Source of the DNA: Cyanoderma ruficeps | Taxonomy: Eukaryota; Chordata; Aves; Passeriformes; Timaliidae | Direction of reading: 5' to 3' | Length of the DNA: 64,000 nucleotides | Assembly (NCBI GenBank): GCA_008694505.1 | Contig: VZDJ01000116.1 | Location: forward strand, 19,829,716-19,893,715 | In this document: piece after piece, positions 57,301 through 62,640 of the stretch | How the letters are laid out: each line of letters begins with the position of its first letter | How positions within the stretch are numbered: the first letter of the stretch is position 1 | Program-made: the position numbers and the translations under genes | Notes under the pieces: model-generated | The model's input: only the letters and a program-made list of their open reading frames with translations | What the model was told of the DNA's origin: nothing | Databases searched by the model: none

Positions 57301-59166
57301 CAGATATGGAGGGCAGGAGAAGCTTGGTTGATTTGGCATTTTTGTGAATCTGGCCATATATTTAAGTGCATAAATACTGATGGCAGACCTTGAAAATGCT
57401 AGGTTAGAGCAACGTGAGGTATCATTTCCTACCACCTATTAAGGGACAGAAAAAGAAAGAAAAAAGCTGTCAATTTTATCTGGCTTCCAGTGCTGCTGAA
57501 GTATAATCAATGTTTGTAAAGTACTTTGAAATCCTTGGATGAAAGATACTGAAGAACAAATATTCCAGGGGATTCTCTGTGCAGAACTTTGCCTTAATTG
57601 CTCGATACCTGAACTTATCAAGATTTTTCTTTAGTAGTAAGTGTTTTAAAATGCACTGCAGTAGTTTAAAATGCAAGATACACAGAGGCCAGGTTCATGC
57701 CAGATTAAGTAAAAGAAGCACAATTTCTCTTTCTAAAGCTCTTCAACATTTTTTTTAAGGGAACTGGGCAAAAGTTAGGGGAAGGAAGGCCAAAAATACA
57801 TTTTTAATGAGAGAGTGTGAGCTTGTAAATAAAACAAGTTTAGTAGGAAAATAAACTCCCATTCCTTTATCCTAGCTCTTTTAAGCCTACTAATTCATTC
57901 CAAATGGCTCAGTTGCAGAAAAGCCAGATGGAGATCAAGGAAGGAAGGGCAGGCTAGAAGGAGGATGTTCATCTATTCCTCCAAGCACACACAGCCTGGC
58001 ATAGAGTTATTCCTCCTCTGAAGAACAGAAGGGATAACACCAGATCCAGCATAAGCTAGGATGGCTAAAGAGAAATACTGCAGCGCCTGTGTCAGTCGAG
58101 CCACAAACACACAGTCATTCTGGAATGAGAGAGAGTGGCTAAACAGTGACACATGCCCCTGTTTCCCCTGCCACATAAACATTTCCTTCTTGCCTCAGAC
58201 ACACTGGGCACAAAAGCTGTTCTGAAGCGTATGTCCCAGATTTGTTTGTGGATTATTTAGACTGATGTTTACGACTGAGTTCATTAACTGAAGCCAATTA
58301 GCAATCAGCTAACCCAATGCAAAATACCAATCCTCTCTCTTCCCTCCACTCACAAGCATGCTAAAATATAAACTGTCTGGAAGCCCAGTTTAGAGCTAAT
58401 GATCTCCAGTTCACCTCCATGTTCCCTACAATTCTGCTGTTATTTTTCTTCTCTTCAGCTGACATTAAATGGACACTGGCAGCAGCCTAATGAAACCCAC
58501 AGTGGTTCAAATCCATTCACCAGCTCTCACCTGGAAGACAGCCTGGCTGAGTACATCCCATCTTCTGCCTTTTCACTATAATCACAACTGAGGCATAACA
58601 ATAAAGCCTGATTACTCGTTTGGTGCTTTCCCTGACTTCCTCCCTTCTTTCTTATTTCCCTCTCATACTCAGAAAAGCTTTGGTCTACTCCCTTGTAATA
58701 ACAGATGAGTGACACGCCACTTCCAGCTGGGGGGTTTAAGCAGTAATTCCAGAGTGCTGATGAGATGGCAAGGAGTGGCACAGAGCACTCCAGCACACAG
58801 AGAACATACTTCAGGCAGGAATTCTATGGCCCTACAGTGACAAGATACTGGAGCTAAAAGGAACACAGTTAGCATTGTAACAAACTGCTGCAACCCACAC
58901 AGTGCCTTTATGCATCCAGTGTTGTCTGAGTAGTTGCAAACTAACACACATGCACACACATGCAAAGGAATGCAAGAGAAAATAATAGAAGATAGAATGA
59001 TATAATATAAAGTAATAGAATAAATAAGAGAAGAGGGTGTTCTGCACCTGAACAAAGACATAATCACCCTGGACGATCAGGGAGTTATGGTCAATGTAGC
59101 CAGGAAAGGGTTTGCTACGAGTGGCTTCACTGCAGTTCTGCATCTTGCAGGTGATGTACTGGGCAT
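6217..59166 (-). CDS. SORCS1: SORCS1, VPS10-domain sorting receptor, 17 internal exons (both ends outside window)
   Basis: Type I membrane receptor of the VPS10/sortilin family. In mammals SorCS1 acts in trafficking of cargo such as APP and neurexin between Golgi, endosomes and plasma membrane. Seventeen exons on the minus strand, all with AG acceptors and GT donors, join in frame to 2141 bases: a split codon plus 713 codons. The order is late VPS10 propeller, exactly ten cysteines of the 10CC module, PKD domain, second Ig/PKD-like domain and membrane-proximal region. SORCS1 is preferred over SORCS3 because the 10CC segment (for example KKCMQGKYAGAM and TEADFDCDYGYE) and the segment after the PKD domain (PLEHVHLSLPFVTTKNKE) match SORCS1 as I remember it and not SORCS3. 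Signal peptide, propeptide, transmembrane and tail exons are outside the window. The known isoforms differ in the tail, so they cannot be seen here. Confidence 0.95.
6349..8711 (-). other. SORCS1: Intron v16-v17
   Basis: AT-rich, with several A and T homopolymer runs near 7230-7400 and 7730-7980. No repeat family, RNA gene or additional exon recognised. Confidence 0.8.
8712..8824 (-). CDS. SORCS1: SORCS1 exon v16
   Basis: 113 bases. The first two bases complete a Glu codon (G|AG) and are followed by 37 codons (residues 633-669). It encodes KFQSLRLSFSPNLDDYNPDI then PEWRRDISRVVKRALVE, the conserved segment that follows the second Ig/PKD-like domain in SorCS receptors. Acceptor CTGCAG, donor GAG|GTAAGC, both strong. 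It pairs in phase with v15 and v17. The human protein as recalled differs by conservative changes only (for example GRVIKKS in place of SRVVKRA). Confidence 0.95.
8825..9806 (-). other. SORCS1: Intron v15-v16
   Basis: About 1 kb with nothing recognised. No repeat or RNA gene seen. Confidence 0.8.
9807..9930 (-). CDS. SORCS1: SORCS1 exon v15: second Ig/PKD-like domain, C-terminal part
   Basis: 124 bases, 41 codons (residues 591-631) plus one base of a split Glu codon. Encodes PLITLEGSITFTFSVEGMNT, then ITVQVSAGNTILQDTKTIAVY, a beta-rich strand pattern typical of an Ig/PKD-like fold (F-x-x-E-G-x-N-T-I-T-V). Acceptor TTTGCAG, donor TATG|GTGAGT. It continues v14 directly. Confidence 0.95.
9931..11757 (-). 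other. SORCS1: Intron v14-v15
   Basis: 1.8 kb without recognised features. The open frames at 10011-10319 plus and 10055-10292 minus overlap each other and show no known domain. Confidence 0.8.
11758..11891 (-). CDS. SORCS1: SORCS1 exon v14: second Ig/PKD-like domain, N-terminal part
   Basis: 134 bases. Two bases complete Cys 546 (T|GC), then 44 codons (547-590). Encodes PLEHVHLSLPFVTTKNKE, then INATAVLWPSQVGTLTYVWW and FGNNTE. Two N-glycosylation sequons, N-A-T and N-N-T. The PLEHVHLSLPF segment distinguishes SORCS1 from SORCS3, which as recalled has a different sequence here. Acceptor CTGCAG is strong. The donor is GAG|GTTTGT, weaker than consensus at +3 and +4. Confidence 0.95.
11892..15794 (-). 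other. SORCS1: Intron v13-v14, with CR1 tail at its upstream end
   Basis: 3.9 kb. A CR1 3' tail lies at 15562-15630. A plus-strand open frame of 143 codons at 13898-14329 overlaps others in different frames and matches no family I know. Nothing else recognised. Confidence 0.75.
15562..15630 (+). repeat. CR1 LINE 3' tail, truncated
   Basis: Contains TTAGACTCAATGATCTTAGA followed by AATCTTTTCCAACCTTAATG and ATCTATGAAACTATG. These are the CR1 3' terminal motif and degenerate terminal octamers. Divergent, so an old copy. It is 165 bases downstream, in gene sense, of exon v13 and antisense to the gene. Confidence 0.7.
15795..15981 (-). CDS. SORCS1: SORCS1 exon v13: PKD domain
   Basis: 187 bases, 62 codons (residues 484-545) plus the first base of a split Cys codon. 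It carries the PKD signature: VDFGDG at 493-498, H-I-Y at 515-517, then VGIFRVTV and the N-S-L-G-S turn, ending VLYLHVT. One sequon, N-L-S. PKD domains in SorCS receptors sit between the VPS10 module and the membrane and take part in dimerisation. Acceptor CACAG|GGAGAC, donor CAT|GTATGT. The frame is open upstream through 45 intron codons to a Met, but no acceptor evidence supports an extended exon. Confidence 0.96.
18136..18202 (+). repeat. 67-base direct repeat, copy 1
   Basis: Runs from AGACACTGCCACTG to AGATTAACCCCTTT. Its 40-base core, starting ATGGATTAATTAATTG, is repeated 820 bases to the right with two differences. Not assigned to any repeat family. Confidence 0.75.
18360..18388. repeat. 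11-base inverted repeat (hairpin)
   Basis: TAATGTTGTCT at 18360-18370 and AGACAACATTA at 18378-18388 are exact reverse complements separated by a 7-base loop, ACTACCT. It lies between the two 67-base direct repeats. Confidence 0.8.
18956..19022 (+). repeat. 67-base direct repeat, copy 2
   Basis: Second copy of the segment at 18136-18202, same orientation, beginning AGACATGGCTACTG and ending AGATTAACCCCTTT. Flanking sequences differ, so the duplicated unit is short. Confidence 0.75.
20246..20362 (-). repeat. MIR-like SINE relic
   Basis: Plus strand reads like the reverse complement of the MIR core: AAAATGAGGGAATAAAAGAT, then CTTACTCAAGGTCATGCAGA and a GAGTTCAGATTGCCTGAATT segment in the position of the 'gattcgaacccaggtctg' part. 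Strongly diverged, as expected for a repeat older than the bird lineage. Assigned by recollection, without a database search. Confidence 0.5.
22676..22731 (+). repeat. CR1 LINE 3' tail, truncated
   Basis: Contains GGTTGGATGAAACAATCTCC, then AGAGATCCCTTTCAACCTCA and ATTATTCTGTGAA, matching the 'gatctccagaggtcccttccaacctcaaccattctgtga' end of avian CR1. Only the tail is recognisable. Confidence 0.7.
23929..24017 (+). repeat. Two-copy tandem duplication, about 39-base unit
   Basis: TACTCTAAACTAAAAAGGGATGCACATTGTCCCTC-type unit is followed at once by TACTCTAAACCATGAAGGGA TGTACATTGTCCCTT. A further partial TACTCTAAAC lies just before. Units differ at a few positions, so the duplication is not recent. 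Confidence 0.8.
25257..25428 (-). CDS. SORCS1: SORCS1 exon v12: end of 10CC module and linker to PKD domain
   Basis: 172 bases. One base completes Gly 426, then 57 codons (427-483). Begins YRKVVSNNCTDGVRERYTAK and carries the ninth and tenth cysteines of the 10CC module (NNC and QQC). Then come GLRILTADGRLTAEQGHNVT and FLVQLEE leading into the PKD domain. Sequons N-C-T and N-V-T. Acceptor CACAG, donor GAG|GTAGGC. Composition is unusual: 55 of the 57 codons end in G or C, with many CpG, while the flanking introns and exon v11 (18 of 37 codons) do not. Frame and sequence are intact, so this is a local base-composition shift and not a pseudogene. Confidence 0.96.
25429..26928 (-). other. SORCS1: Intron v11-v12, containing a putative LTR
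   Basis: 1.5 kb. The main feature is a putative retroviral LTR at about 25786-26156 on the plus strand. A short imperfect repeat of GTGTCCCAAG lies near 26796-26830. Nothing else recognised. Confidence 0.75.
25786..26156 (+). mobile_element. Putative solo LTR of an endogenous retrovirus
   Basis: The segment differs in style from its surroundings. It has a pyrimidine-rich region with CCTTCCCTCAAACCCCTCC, a GGCATAAATCCCCCC block, a TATA-like CATATATAGCGG at 25996-26007, and ATTAAA at 26033-26038 about 25 bases later. A U5-like end follows: CCGGTCTCAGACCCCCAGGA then GTTTCA. This is the promoter and polyadenylation layout of a gammaretroviral or ERVL-type LTR. Ends are set at TG...CA by eye. I could not identify a target-site duplication, and no internal coding region is adjacent. 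Antisense to SORCS1. Confidence 0.5.
26929..27042 (-). CDS. SORCS1: SORCS1 exon v11: 10CC module, middle
   Basis: 114 bases. One base completes Cys 388, then 37 codons (389-425), then two bases of a Gly codon. Encodes DYGYERHSNGQCLPAFWYNP and SSLSKDCSLGQSYLNST. Contributes cysteines 7 (GQC) and 8 (KDC) of the 10CC module and a sequon N-S-T. The DYGYER motif after a Cys is a hallmark of the VPS10 family. Acceptor AACAG, donor CTGG|GTAAGT (strong). Confidence 0.96.
31545..31875. other. Intronic CpG cluster, candidate regulatory element
   Basis: About 18 CpG dinucleotides in roughly 330 bases (for example GCCGAGGG, CTGCGCAGCC, GCCGGCCCCGC, GCCCGGGATAAAGGCGG), in sequence otherwise almost free of CpG. 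No exon of SORCS1 falls here. It may be an unmethylated intronic promoter or enhancer, or a GC-rich insertion. Confidence 0.45.
33645..33684 (+). repeat. 24-base-period tandem duplication
   Basis: GTGATTTTAAACAGAA occurs exactly at 33645-33660 and again at 33669-33684, flanked by further A-rich similarity and TTCT on both sides. Simple local duplication. Confidence 0.85.
34587..34717 (-). CDS. SORCS1: SORCS1 exon v10: 10CC module, first half
   Basis: 131 bases, 43 codons (345-387) plus two bases of a split Cys codon. Encodes GEACIMGAKRIYRKRKSEKK, then CMQGKYAGAMTSEPCVCTEA and DFD. Supplies cysteines 2 to 5 of the 10CC module (GEAC, KKC, EPC, VC) and, with v11, cysteine 6. The basic RKRKSEKK patch sits in a loop between the cysteines. 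These residues match SORCS1 and differ from the recalled SORCS3 segment. Acceptor TTCCAG, donor ACTG|GTGAGC. Confidence 0.96.
34718..36451 (-). other. SORCS1: Intron v9-v10
   Basis: 1.7 kb with no recognised repeat, RNA gene or exon. Confidence 0.8.
36452..36569 (-). CDS. SORCS1: SORCS1 exon v9: end of VPS10 propeller, start of 10CC module
   Basis: 118 bases. One base completes Thr 305, then 39 codons (306-344). Encodes VFGHFSHRSEWQLVKVDYKS, then IFDRRCAEEDYRPWQLHSQ. FGHF and the W-x-L-V-K-V-D strand belong to the last propeller blade. RRC is the first cysteine of the 10CC module. Acceptor TGTAG, donor CAG|GTGAGA. It is part of the compact cluster v5-v10. Confidence 0.96.
36570..37543 (-). 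other. SORCS1: Intron v8-v9
   Basis: About 1 kb. The plus-strand open frame of 129 codons at 36577-36966 has no recognisable domain. No repeat seen. Confidence 0.8.
37544..37651 (-). CDS. SORCS1: SORCS1 exon v8: VPS10 propeller blade with Asp-box
   Basis: 108 bases. One base completes Trp 269, 35 codons follow (270-304), then two bases of a Thr codon. Encodes LSFDEGRSWSKYSFTSLPLF and VDGVLGEPGEETLIM. SFDEGRSW at 271-278 is a full Asp-box (S-x-D-x-G-x-S-W), the turn motif of sortilin-type ten-bladed propellers. Acceptor CCCTAG, donor GAC|GTAAGT. Confidence 0.96.
37652..38686 (-). other. SORCS1: Intron v7-v8
   Basis: 1 kb, with an AT microsatellite at 38366-38428. Otherwise nothing recognised. 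Confidence 0.8.
38366..38428. repeat. AT-rich microsatellite
   Basis: Near-pure A/T sequence made of TATATA, TTTATATA and ATATTTTATA blocks. Variable length in populations would be expected. Confidence 0.85.
38687..38778 (-). CDS. SORCS1: SORCS1 exon v7: VPS10 propeller
   Basis: 92 bases, 30 codons (239-268) plus two bases of Trp 269. Encodes IFEEEHSVLYLDQGGVLVAM then KHTSLPIRHL. As far as I recall the human SORCS1 sequence, this exon is identical in protein. The Y-L-D-Q-G-G-x-L-V-A strand pair is characteristic of the family. Acceptor CCCAG, donor CTG|GTAATG. Confidence 0.96.
38779..40018 (-). other. SORCS1: Intron v6-v7
   Basis: 1.2 kb. It holds a perfect 12-base hairpin at 39934-39961, just after the donor of v6. 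No repeat family recognised. Confidence 0.8.
39934..39961. repeat. 12-base perfect inverted repeat (hairpin) near the v6 donor
   Basis: GATTCAATCTAC at 39934-39945 and GTAGATTGAATC at 39950-39961 are exact reverse complements with a 4-base AAAA loop. On the gene strand it begins 57 bases after the last base of exon v6. Confidence 0.9.
40019..40095 (-). CDS. SORCS1: SORCS1 exon v6: VPS10 propeller with Asp-box
   Basis: 77 bases. With one base from v5 it gives 26 codons (213-238): GNIGTELSENDISMFVTSDA then GNTWRQ. TSDAGNTW fits the Asp-box S-x-D-x-G-x-T-W with Thr in the first position. Acceptor TTACAG, donor CAG|GTAAAT. It is separated from v5 by only 468 bases. Confidence 0.96.
40096..40563 (-). 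other. SORCS1: Intron v5-v6 (468 bases)
   Basis: Short intron with nothing recognised. Confidence 0.85.
40564..40666 (-). CDS. SORCS1: SORCS1 exon v5: VPS10 propeller
   Basis: 103 bases, 34 codons (179-212) plus one base of Gly 213. Encodes PYCSLHLHLKVSDNPYTSGN then IASRDTAPSIIVAS. The C-S-L-H-L-H-L motif and N-P-Y-x-S-G are hallmarks of SorCS1 and SorCS3 propellers. Acceptor CATAG, donor CAG|GTACGA. Confidence 0.96.
42003..42062. other. Short CpG-dense island in intron
   Basis: About nine CpG in 60 bases around TTGCGAGCGCCGCCGCCGGA and GCCCGGGGCACCCGGAGG, flanked by ordinary sequence. Includes a (GCC)n-type run. May be a small regulatory element or a GC-rich relic. Confidence 0.4.
42375..42398. 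repeat. 10-base perfect inverted repeat (hairpin)
   Basis: CCATCTGTCT at 42375-42384 and AGACAGATGG at 42389-42398 are exact reverse complements with a 4-base loop, AAGC. Confidence 0.85.
43386..43515 (-). repeat. MIR-like SINE relic
   Basis: Plus strand carries AGGCACAGAGAAAAATATAT, then GACTTACCCAAAGTCACACA and GGAAATTGGAGATAGACCCA, then ATTCTCCTGAGATTCAGCCC. This is the order of the reverse-complement MIR core (cagagaggttaagtgacttgcccaaggtcacacag ... gaacccag ... tcctgactcc). Assigned by recollection. Antisense text on plus, so the element is on minus. Confidence 0.6.
47175..47321 (-). CDS. SORCS1: SORCS1 exon v4: VPS10 propeller
   Basis: 147 bases, 49 codons (130-178), phase 0 at both ends. 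Encodes VAGIKGMFLANKKIDNQVKT, then FITYNKGRDWSLLQAPHTDL and RGNPIQCLL. TYNKGRDW is a degenerate Asp-box. Compared with recalled human SORCS1 there are a few substitutions (for example S for R after RDW, H for D after QAP). Acceptor CCTAG, donor CTA|GTAAGT. Confidence 0.96.
47322..51372 (-). other. SORCS1: Intron v3-v4
   Basis: 4 kb. No repeat family recognised. A weak MIR-like piece near 48350-48400 is not strong enough to annotate. The open frame at 49071-49448 plus looks like chance. Confidence 0.75.
51373..51552 (-). CDS. SORCS1: SORCS1 exon v3: VPS10 propeller
   Basis: 180 bases, 60 codons (70-129), phase 0. Encodes DMHVISTDENQVFAAVQEWN, then QNDTYNLYISDTQGIYFTLA and LENVKSSQGLEGNVMIDLYE. 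STDENQVFAAVQEW and LYISD are highly conserved in SorCS1 and SorCS3. The DMHVIS start and the LENV segment fit SORCS1. One sequon, N-D-T. Acceptor CCCCAG, donor GAG|GTATGT. Confidence 0.97.
51986..52015 (+). repeat. A-rich simple repeat
   Basis: A12, GAAAG, then A10 or longer. May be an isolated homopolymer or a decayed poly(A) end; no retroposed sequence was recognised next to it. Confidence 0.6.
54240..54378 (+). mobile_element. tRNA-Ile-derived SINE with CR1-like tail (TguSINE1 type)
   Basis: The head resembles tRNA-Ile: CAGCTCAGCTGGTCAGAAC (A box) at 54249-54267, GGTGCTAATGGCAACAAGG (anticodon arm with AAT) and GGGATCAATCCC (B box) near 54291-54302, then TATGGGCCC. The tail is CR1-like: GCTGATGATCCTTGTGGGTC, CCTTCCAACCCAGAATATTC and TGTGAAATG. 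A tRNA-Ile head joined to a CR1 tail is the architecture of TguSINE1 described from zebra finch, mobilised by CR1. Head and tail are diverged, so this is a fixed older copy. Not a functional tRNA gene. Supports a passerine source. Confidence 0.85.
56432..56460 (+). repeat. A/GA simple repeat
   Basis: A14 followed by (GA)7-8, preceded by GA-rich sequence at 56401-56420. Confidence 0.9.
56734..56823 (-). CDS. SORCS1: SORCS1 exon v2: VPS10 propeller
   Basis: 90 bases, 30 codons (40-69), phase 0. Encodes LTSGGRPHYYVSYRRSPFAQ and MKLPKYSLPK, the propeller strand segment S-G-G-R-P-H-Y-Y-V-S-Y of SorCS receptors. Acceptor CGTAG, donor AAG|GTAGGT. Joins VFVQ of v1 to DMHV of v3 exactly as in human SORCS1. 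Confidence 0.96.
56824..59047 (-). other. SORCS1: Intron v1-v2
   Basis: 2.2 kb. A minus-strand open frame of 173 codons at 56850-57371 is the second longest in the window, but it matches no family I know and does not connect to exon v2. No clear repeat. Confidence 0.75.
59048..59166 (-). CDS. SORCS1: SORCS1 exon v1 (first visible): VPS10 propeller
   Basis: 119 bases. Two bases (AT) complete a codon begun in an exon beyond the right edge; 39 codons follow. Encodes AQYITCKMQNCSEATRSKPF and PGYIDHNSLIVQGDYVFVQ. It contains two cysteines, a sequon N-C-S, and the PGYID motif conserved in SORCS1. Acceptor TTTCAG; donor CAG|GTGCAG, weaker than consensus at +4 to +6. The human protein as recalled has HYLTCRMQNCTEA here. 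Confidence 0.95.
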
Positions 59167-60596
59167 CTGAAAGGAAAAGAACAAAAACAATACACTTGAG
59201 ATCCTGAGCACAGATTCTTCCTATGGTCATAAACCTGTTTGCTGAGGTGGCACTTTTGCTTCCCAGATTCACGTGAAGTGAATTGACACCAACTGTTCAA
59301 CACCACACAATGCTTCTTTCCCCTACATCCTTCATAAATCCACTCTTGATAACCTTCTTCCTTTGATATCCATCCTTCTTTACCTGCCTCAACCTCCCAT
59401 TATTTCTTTCATTCTGCCTTAGATCAGACATCAGAGCTATACATTTTTGGCAAGGGAGAATCTTCTATGATGCACTTCTGTATTTCCTACAGCATTTACA
59501 CTCTGTAGAGTAATGCAGATCAACTTGGAAAGTACCTCAGACCAACTCCTGTTCAGGGGTTTTACCTGTTTCTCTGTTGACAGCATAGGTAGATGCACTG
59601 GCAGACCTGGGCAATCATTCCACACACTCTTGTAACTAGAAGTCTTAGCAACTGCAAATGAAATGGCCTAAATGCAGCCATCCATCTCGCAGCCATGCAT
59701 GCCATCTCATCCACTGTCACTGTGTGGGATGTCCTCACCTCCTATTCTGAAGCACCGCAAGGTGCTCATCTCATAATCTGTCACCCGAAGAAAAACAATT
59801 TGAATTTCTTCATGGGCAAGATTTATCCTAGAAAACAGAACCAGATTCTCAGTAATCTGTTTGGACTCTTCCAGATTCATTGAGATTCATTAAGAATTTG
59901 TCACCTTGTTTTATGACAAACCTGATCCACACAAGGAACAATTTTGGCTCTTTAACGTTAGCACTTACATGACAGAAACACTACATTGCATTAGTGTTAG
60001 AAGTACTTTTATTCATTTTCCTAGGAGTGACACAGCCCCTTGTTTGATATAATTACCACCTTCTGATCAGAGAAATAGCATTTTACACTGAAATAGAAAT
60101 GGCTGGAATTTTACCATCTTGTATTTAATCTTGGTCTTAATTAAAATCTATCATTTGACATTTCTTTCCTTGCTTCTAAGGGCTGTTGATTTCTGTTTGA
60201 AACAGACATGCAGGGTAACGAACCTTCAGGAAAGTTCAATGAGGGATGATTTTTCCCCGGCATTCGCAGGGTTCTTGGAATATATAAAGTGCTAAGTATT
60301 ATTAGTCGCTGCCGTTTATAACATTTTATGCTTTTGCAGCTCACTGCAAAACATTAATGAATACAGCCTGGGCAGCATCACTGAAATGTATTTCCCTTCA
60401 GAGGGACATGATATTTTTCACATTAGCCACGAGAGGGCAGGGAACGATGTAATTTCCAGCCTGCTCATTCCTGTGAGCTCAGGAAAGTTCCCTTTCAGAG
60501 CTGTTCAGCTCTCTGTCCCTCTGCATCCAAGAAGGACGGGGGGACAGGGGGGCCACAGTCTCTCCTGCATGTCCCCTCCTTGTCCTGAGAGTGCTG

Positions 60597-60772
60597 AAAA
60601 ATCTCCTCGGAGCGTTCTCTTCTCCAGGCTGAGCACGCCCAGCTGTGTCAGCCTTCACAGTGTTTCAGCCCTGTGCTCATCTTTGTGGCCTCCTCTGGAC
60701 TTGCTCCAACAGCTCCACGGCTCTGCTGTGCTGAGGGCTCCAGAGCTGGACACACAGCTCCTGGAGGGGTCC
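60597..60772 (-). repeat. CR1 LINE, 3' coding-end fragment
   Basis: Plus strand is the reverse complement of the avian CR1 end of ORF2: TTCTCCAGGCTGAGCACGCC, then CATCTTTGTGGCCTCCTCTG, GACTTGCTCCAACAGCTCCA, and CTCCAGAGCTGGACACACAG. Several positions have lost CpG. The element is in the same orientation as SORCS1 and is truncated at both ends. Confidence 0.9.
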
Positions 60773-60879
60773 CTCACTCTGTCACAACAAAGTTCCTGAG
60801 TGAAATGTGTGCTAATCCTGAGCTTCAGCAAAGCAGCCTCAGTTGAAATGGTCCTACTGCCACCGGAGCTGTTGAAAAG

Positions 60880-61010
60880 CCTGGGGGATTAAGGAATCTC
60901 CTCCACAAGAGATTTTAAAGAGCAGGCCAGGTTAACATCCATTAAAGGAGACTGAGGTTCTTTGGATCCTGCTTTAATGGAGGAATGGGGACTATCCCTA
61001 TTTCTGCTGT
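60880..61010 (+). repeat. Older CR1-type 3' end relic
   Basis: GGAATCTCCTCCACAAGAGA, then TTTTAAAGAGCAGGCCAGGT and GAGGTTCTTTGGATCCTGC resemble the sauropsid CR1 end 'gaatctccatccttggaggtttttaagaacaggttggacaaacac ... ggtttacttggtcctgcctcagtg'. Opposite orientation to the fragment at 60597-60772, so a separate insertion. Confidence 0.55.
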
Positions 61011-62439
61011 GATAGCAGGAGTCTGTGCAGCAGTGATTGTATCATTGATGAAGATTTACTAAGGCAATTCCTGTGAACTTTTACAGAGCAATTCTCCATG
61101 GCTTCAATTCTAAAATGCCAGTAATAACTACTAAAGGGCAGAGCACTGAAATTGCTTAAGCTAATCTCCCAAACAGCCAAACACTGAGATGTGCACAACA
61201 AGAAAAGCTCGTTTTGCTACAGGAGACATAAAGAAGGAAAAGGAGGCTTTTTGCAGTGCCTGGTTCTCACTTTTTTTCTTCCTAGGGGAAGATTTTCTGT
61301 GTTCACATTAACTCAAGGATTTTTTTTCATTTCATTCTCGTGGACATTTTATGTGACTCCATTGGCAGAGGTTTGTAATTTAGAATTAATTAATGTCAAT
61401 TAATGTATTCAGTTGCTAAGCTCTGGAATTAATTTCATTAGTTTTCCCGCACAGATGTTTTCCCTGCCATAGGTAATTAGGACATTATGCTTTTCATTTC
61501 CAGAACCCTCACCTCCAACAACAGCTGCTGTTTTTAATATACAACAACAAAGTCACACTGTGCCTGGAGAGAAGAACATAGCAACTCCCAGCTCTTACAC
61601 CCCCAGACACTTTCATTTTTGACAGGTTTAGAAACCCAGAGCTGGAATCTTCTCAGGGAATGGCAGCTATTTCTAAAGAGGAAGCAAGAAAAGTCACAGA
61701 ACACGAGAACGGAGGAGACATCTTGTAAGGGAAACTTGTGACAAAATGAATCTGTTTCAGTGGTGAAAGAGAATTGCAAAAGCTAACACAGAAAAAAGTA
61801 AAGAGCCAGGGGGACCCTGTGCCATGAAATATTTTTAGTCTTCTCCATTTAGCTTGAGCTCCATGCTCATATGTTCTCAATGCAAATGGATCCAACCTGT
61901 CCCAGAGACATTTCTTGGCTCAGCTGCTGGAGAAGGAAGGTTATTGGTGGTTACTGGAGGCTGGTTGGCCTCTGCAAAAGTAAACAGGAGAGTTTTAGGT
62001 CCCTTCCTGAAGCAGTGGGGCTTTCTTCAGATGTTTTCTTGACAAGTGCTTTTTTTGATTAAATATCAAACCCTAATATCCACTGCTTCCTAGCGTACAC
62101 TTGCATGTACATCTTCTCAAAACCTTTTTTGATCACAGGGACAGTCAGAGAAAATGGTCATTGTACTCTGCAAATGTGTATTTTGTATTTTTCCTGCCTT
62201 TAGCTCATTGAAGAATGTGTCTTTTCCTCTATCAATAAACCCACTGGGGACAAATCAGGAGTTTTATACAGTGTAATCAATGATCCGTTCCTCTCACAGA
62301 TTTTCTGTGGCGCATCCCCCTTCATTACTGAGATATTAGGGACAGTTTCTGCTTTTGAAGCGTGACTGGCATCCTGTAACCAATGACCCATAAGAACATG
62401 GTGGTAGTGACACATGTCACTGAAAGACCCAGGCCTGTA

Positions 62440-62640
62440 ACCTCTCCCTCAGTGACTAATAACACAAGTCTAGGTTGCCTTAGGAATGCAGGTACATCCT
62501 CAGCATTCACAACCTCCCATGGCAATGAATTCCACAGCTTAATTAAATGCTCCCCCATACTGTAATCTTTTTTTTGAGAAACACACAAAATGACTGTTCT
62601 TTATCCATTTCCATCTGGTCTGAATGTTGATTTGTGAAAC
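62440..62640. repeat. Possible ancient amniote repeat relic
   Basis: CACAACCTCCCATGGCAATG then AATTCCACAGCTTAATTAAA resembles a widespread sauropsid repeat text 'cacaacatcccctggcaatgagttccacaggttaatta'. The minus-strand translation includes IKLWNSLPWEVVNAED, reminiscent of the 'WN-LP-EVV' end of avian LINE frames. Family not assigned. Confidence 0.4.

Noticed and set aside
56850..57371. 173-codon open frame on the minus strand just upstream of exon v2
   Set aside because: No family resemblance, no initiation context, and it does not join v2 by a splice site. It contains a T-rich end and a weak MIR-like phrase near 57240, so it reads as chance or repeat-derived.
60386..60799. 137-codon plus-strand open frame
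   Set aside because: Largely the antisense of a CR1 LINE fragment.
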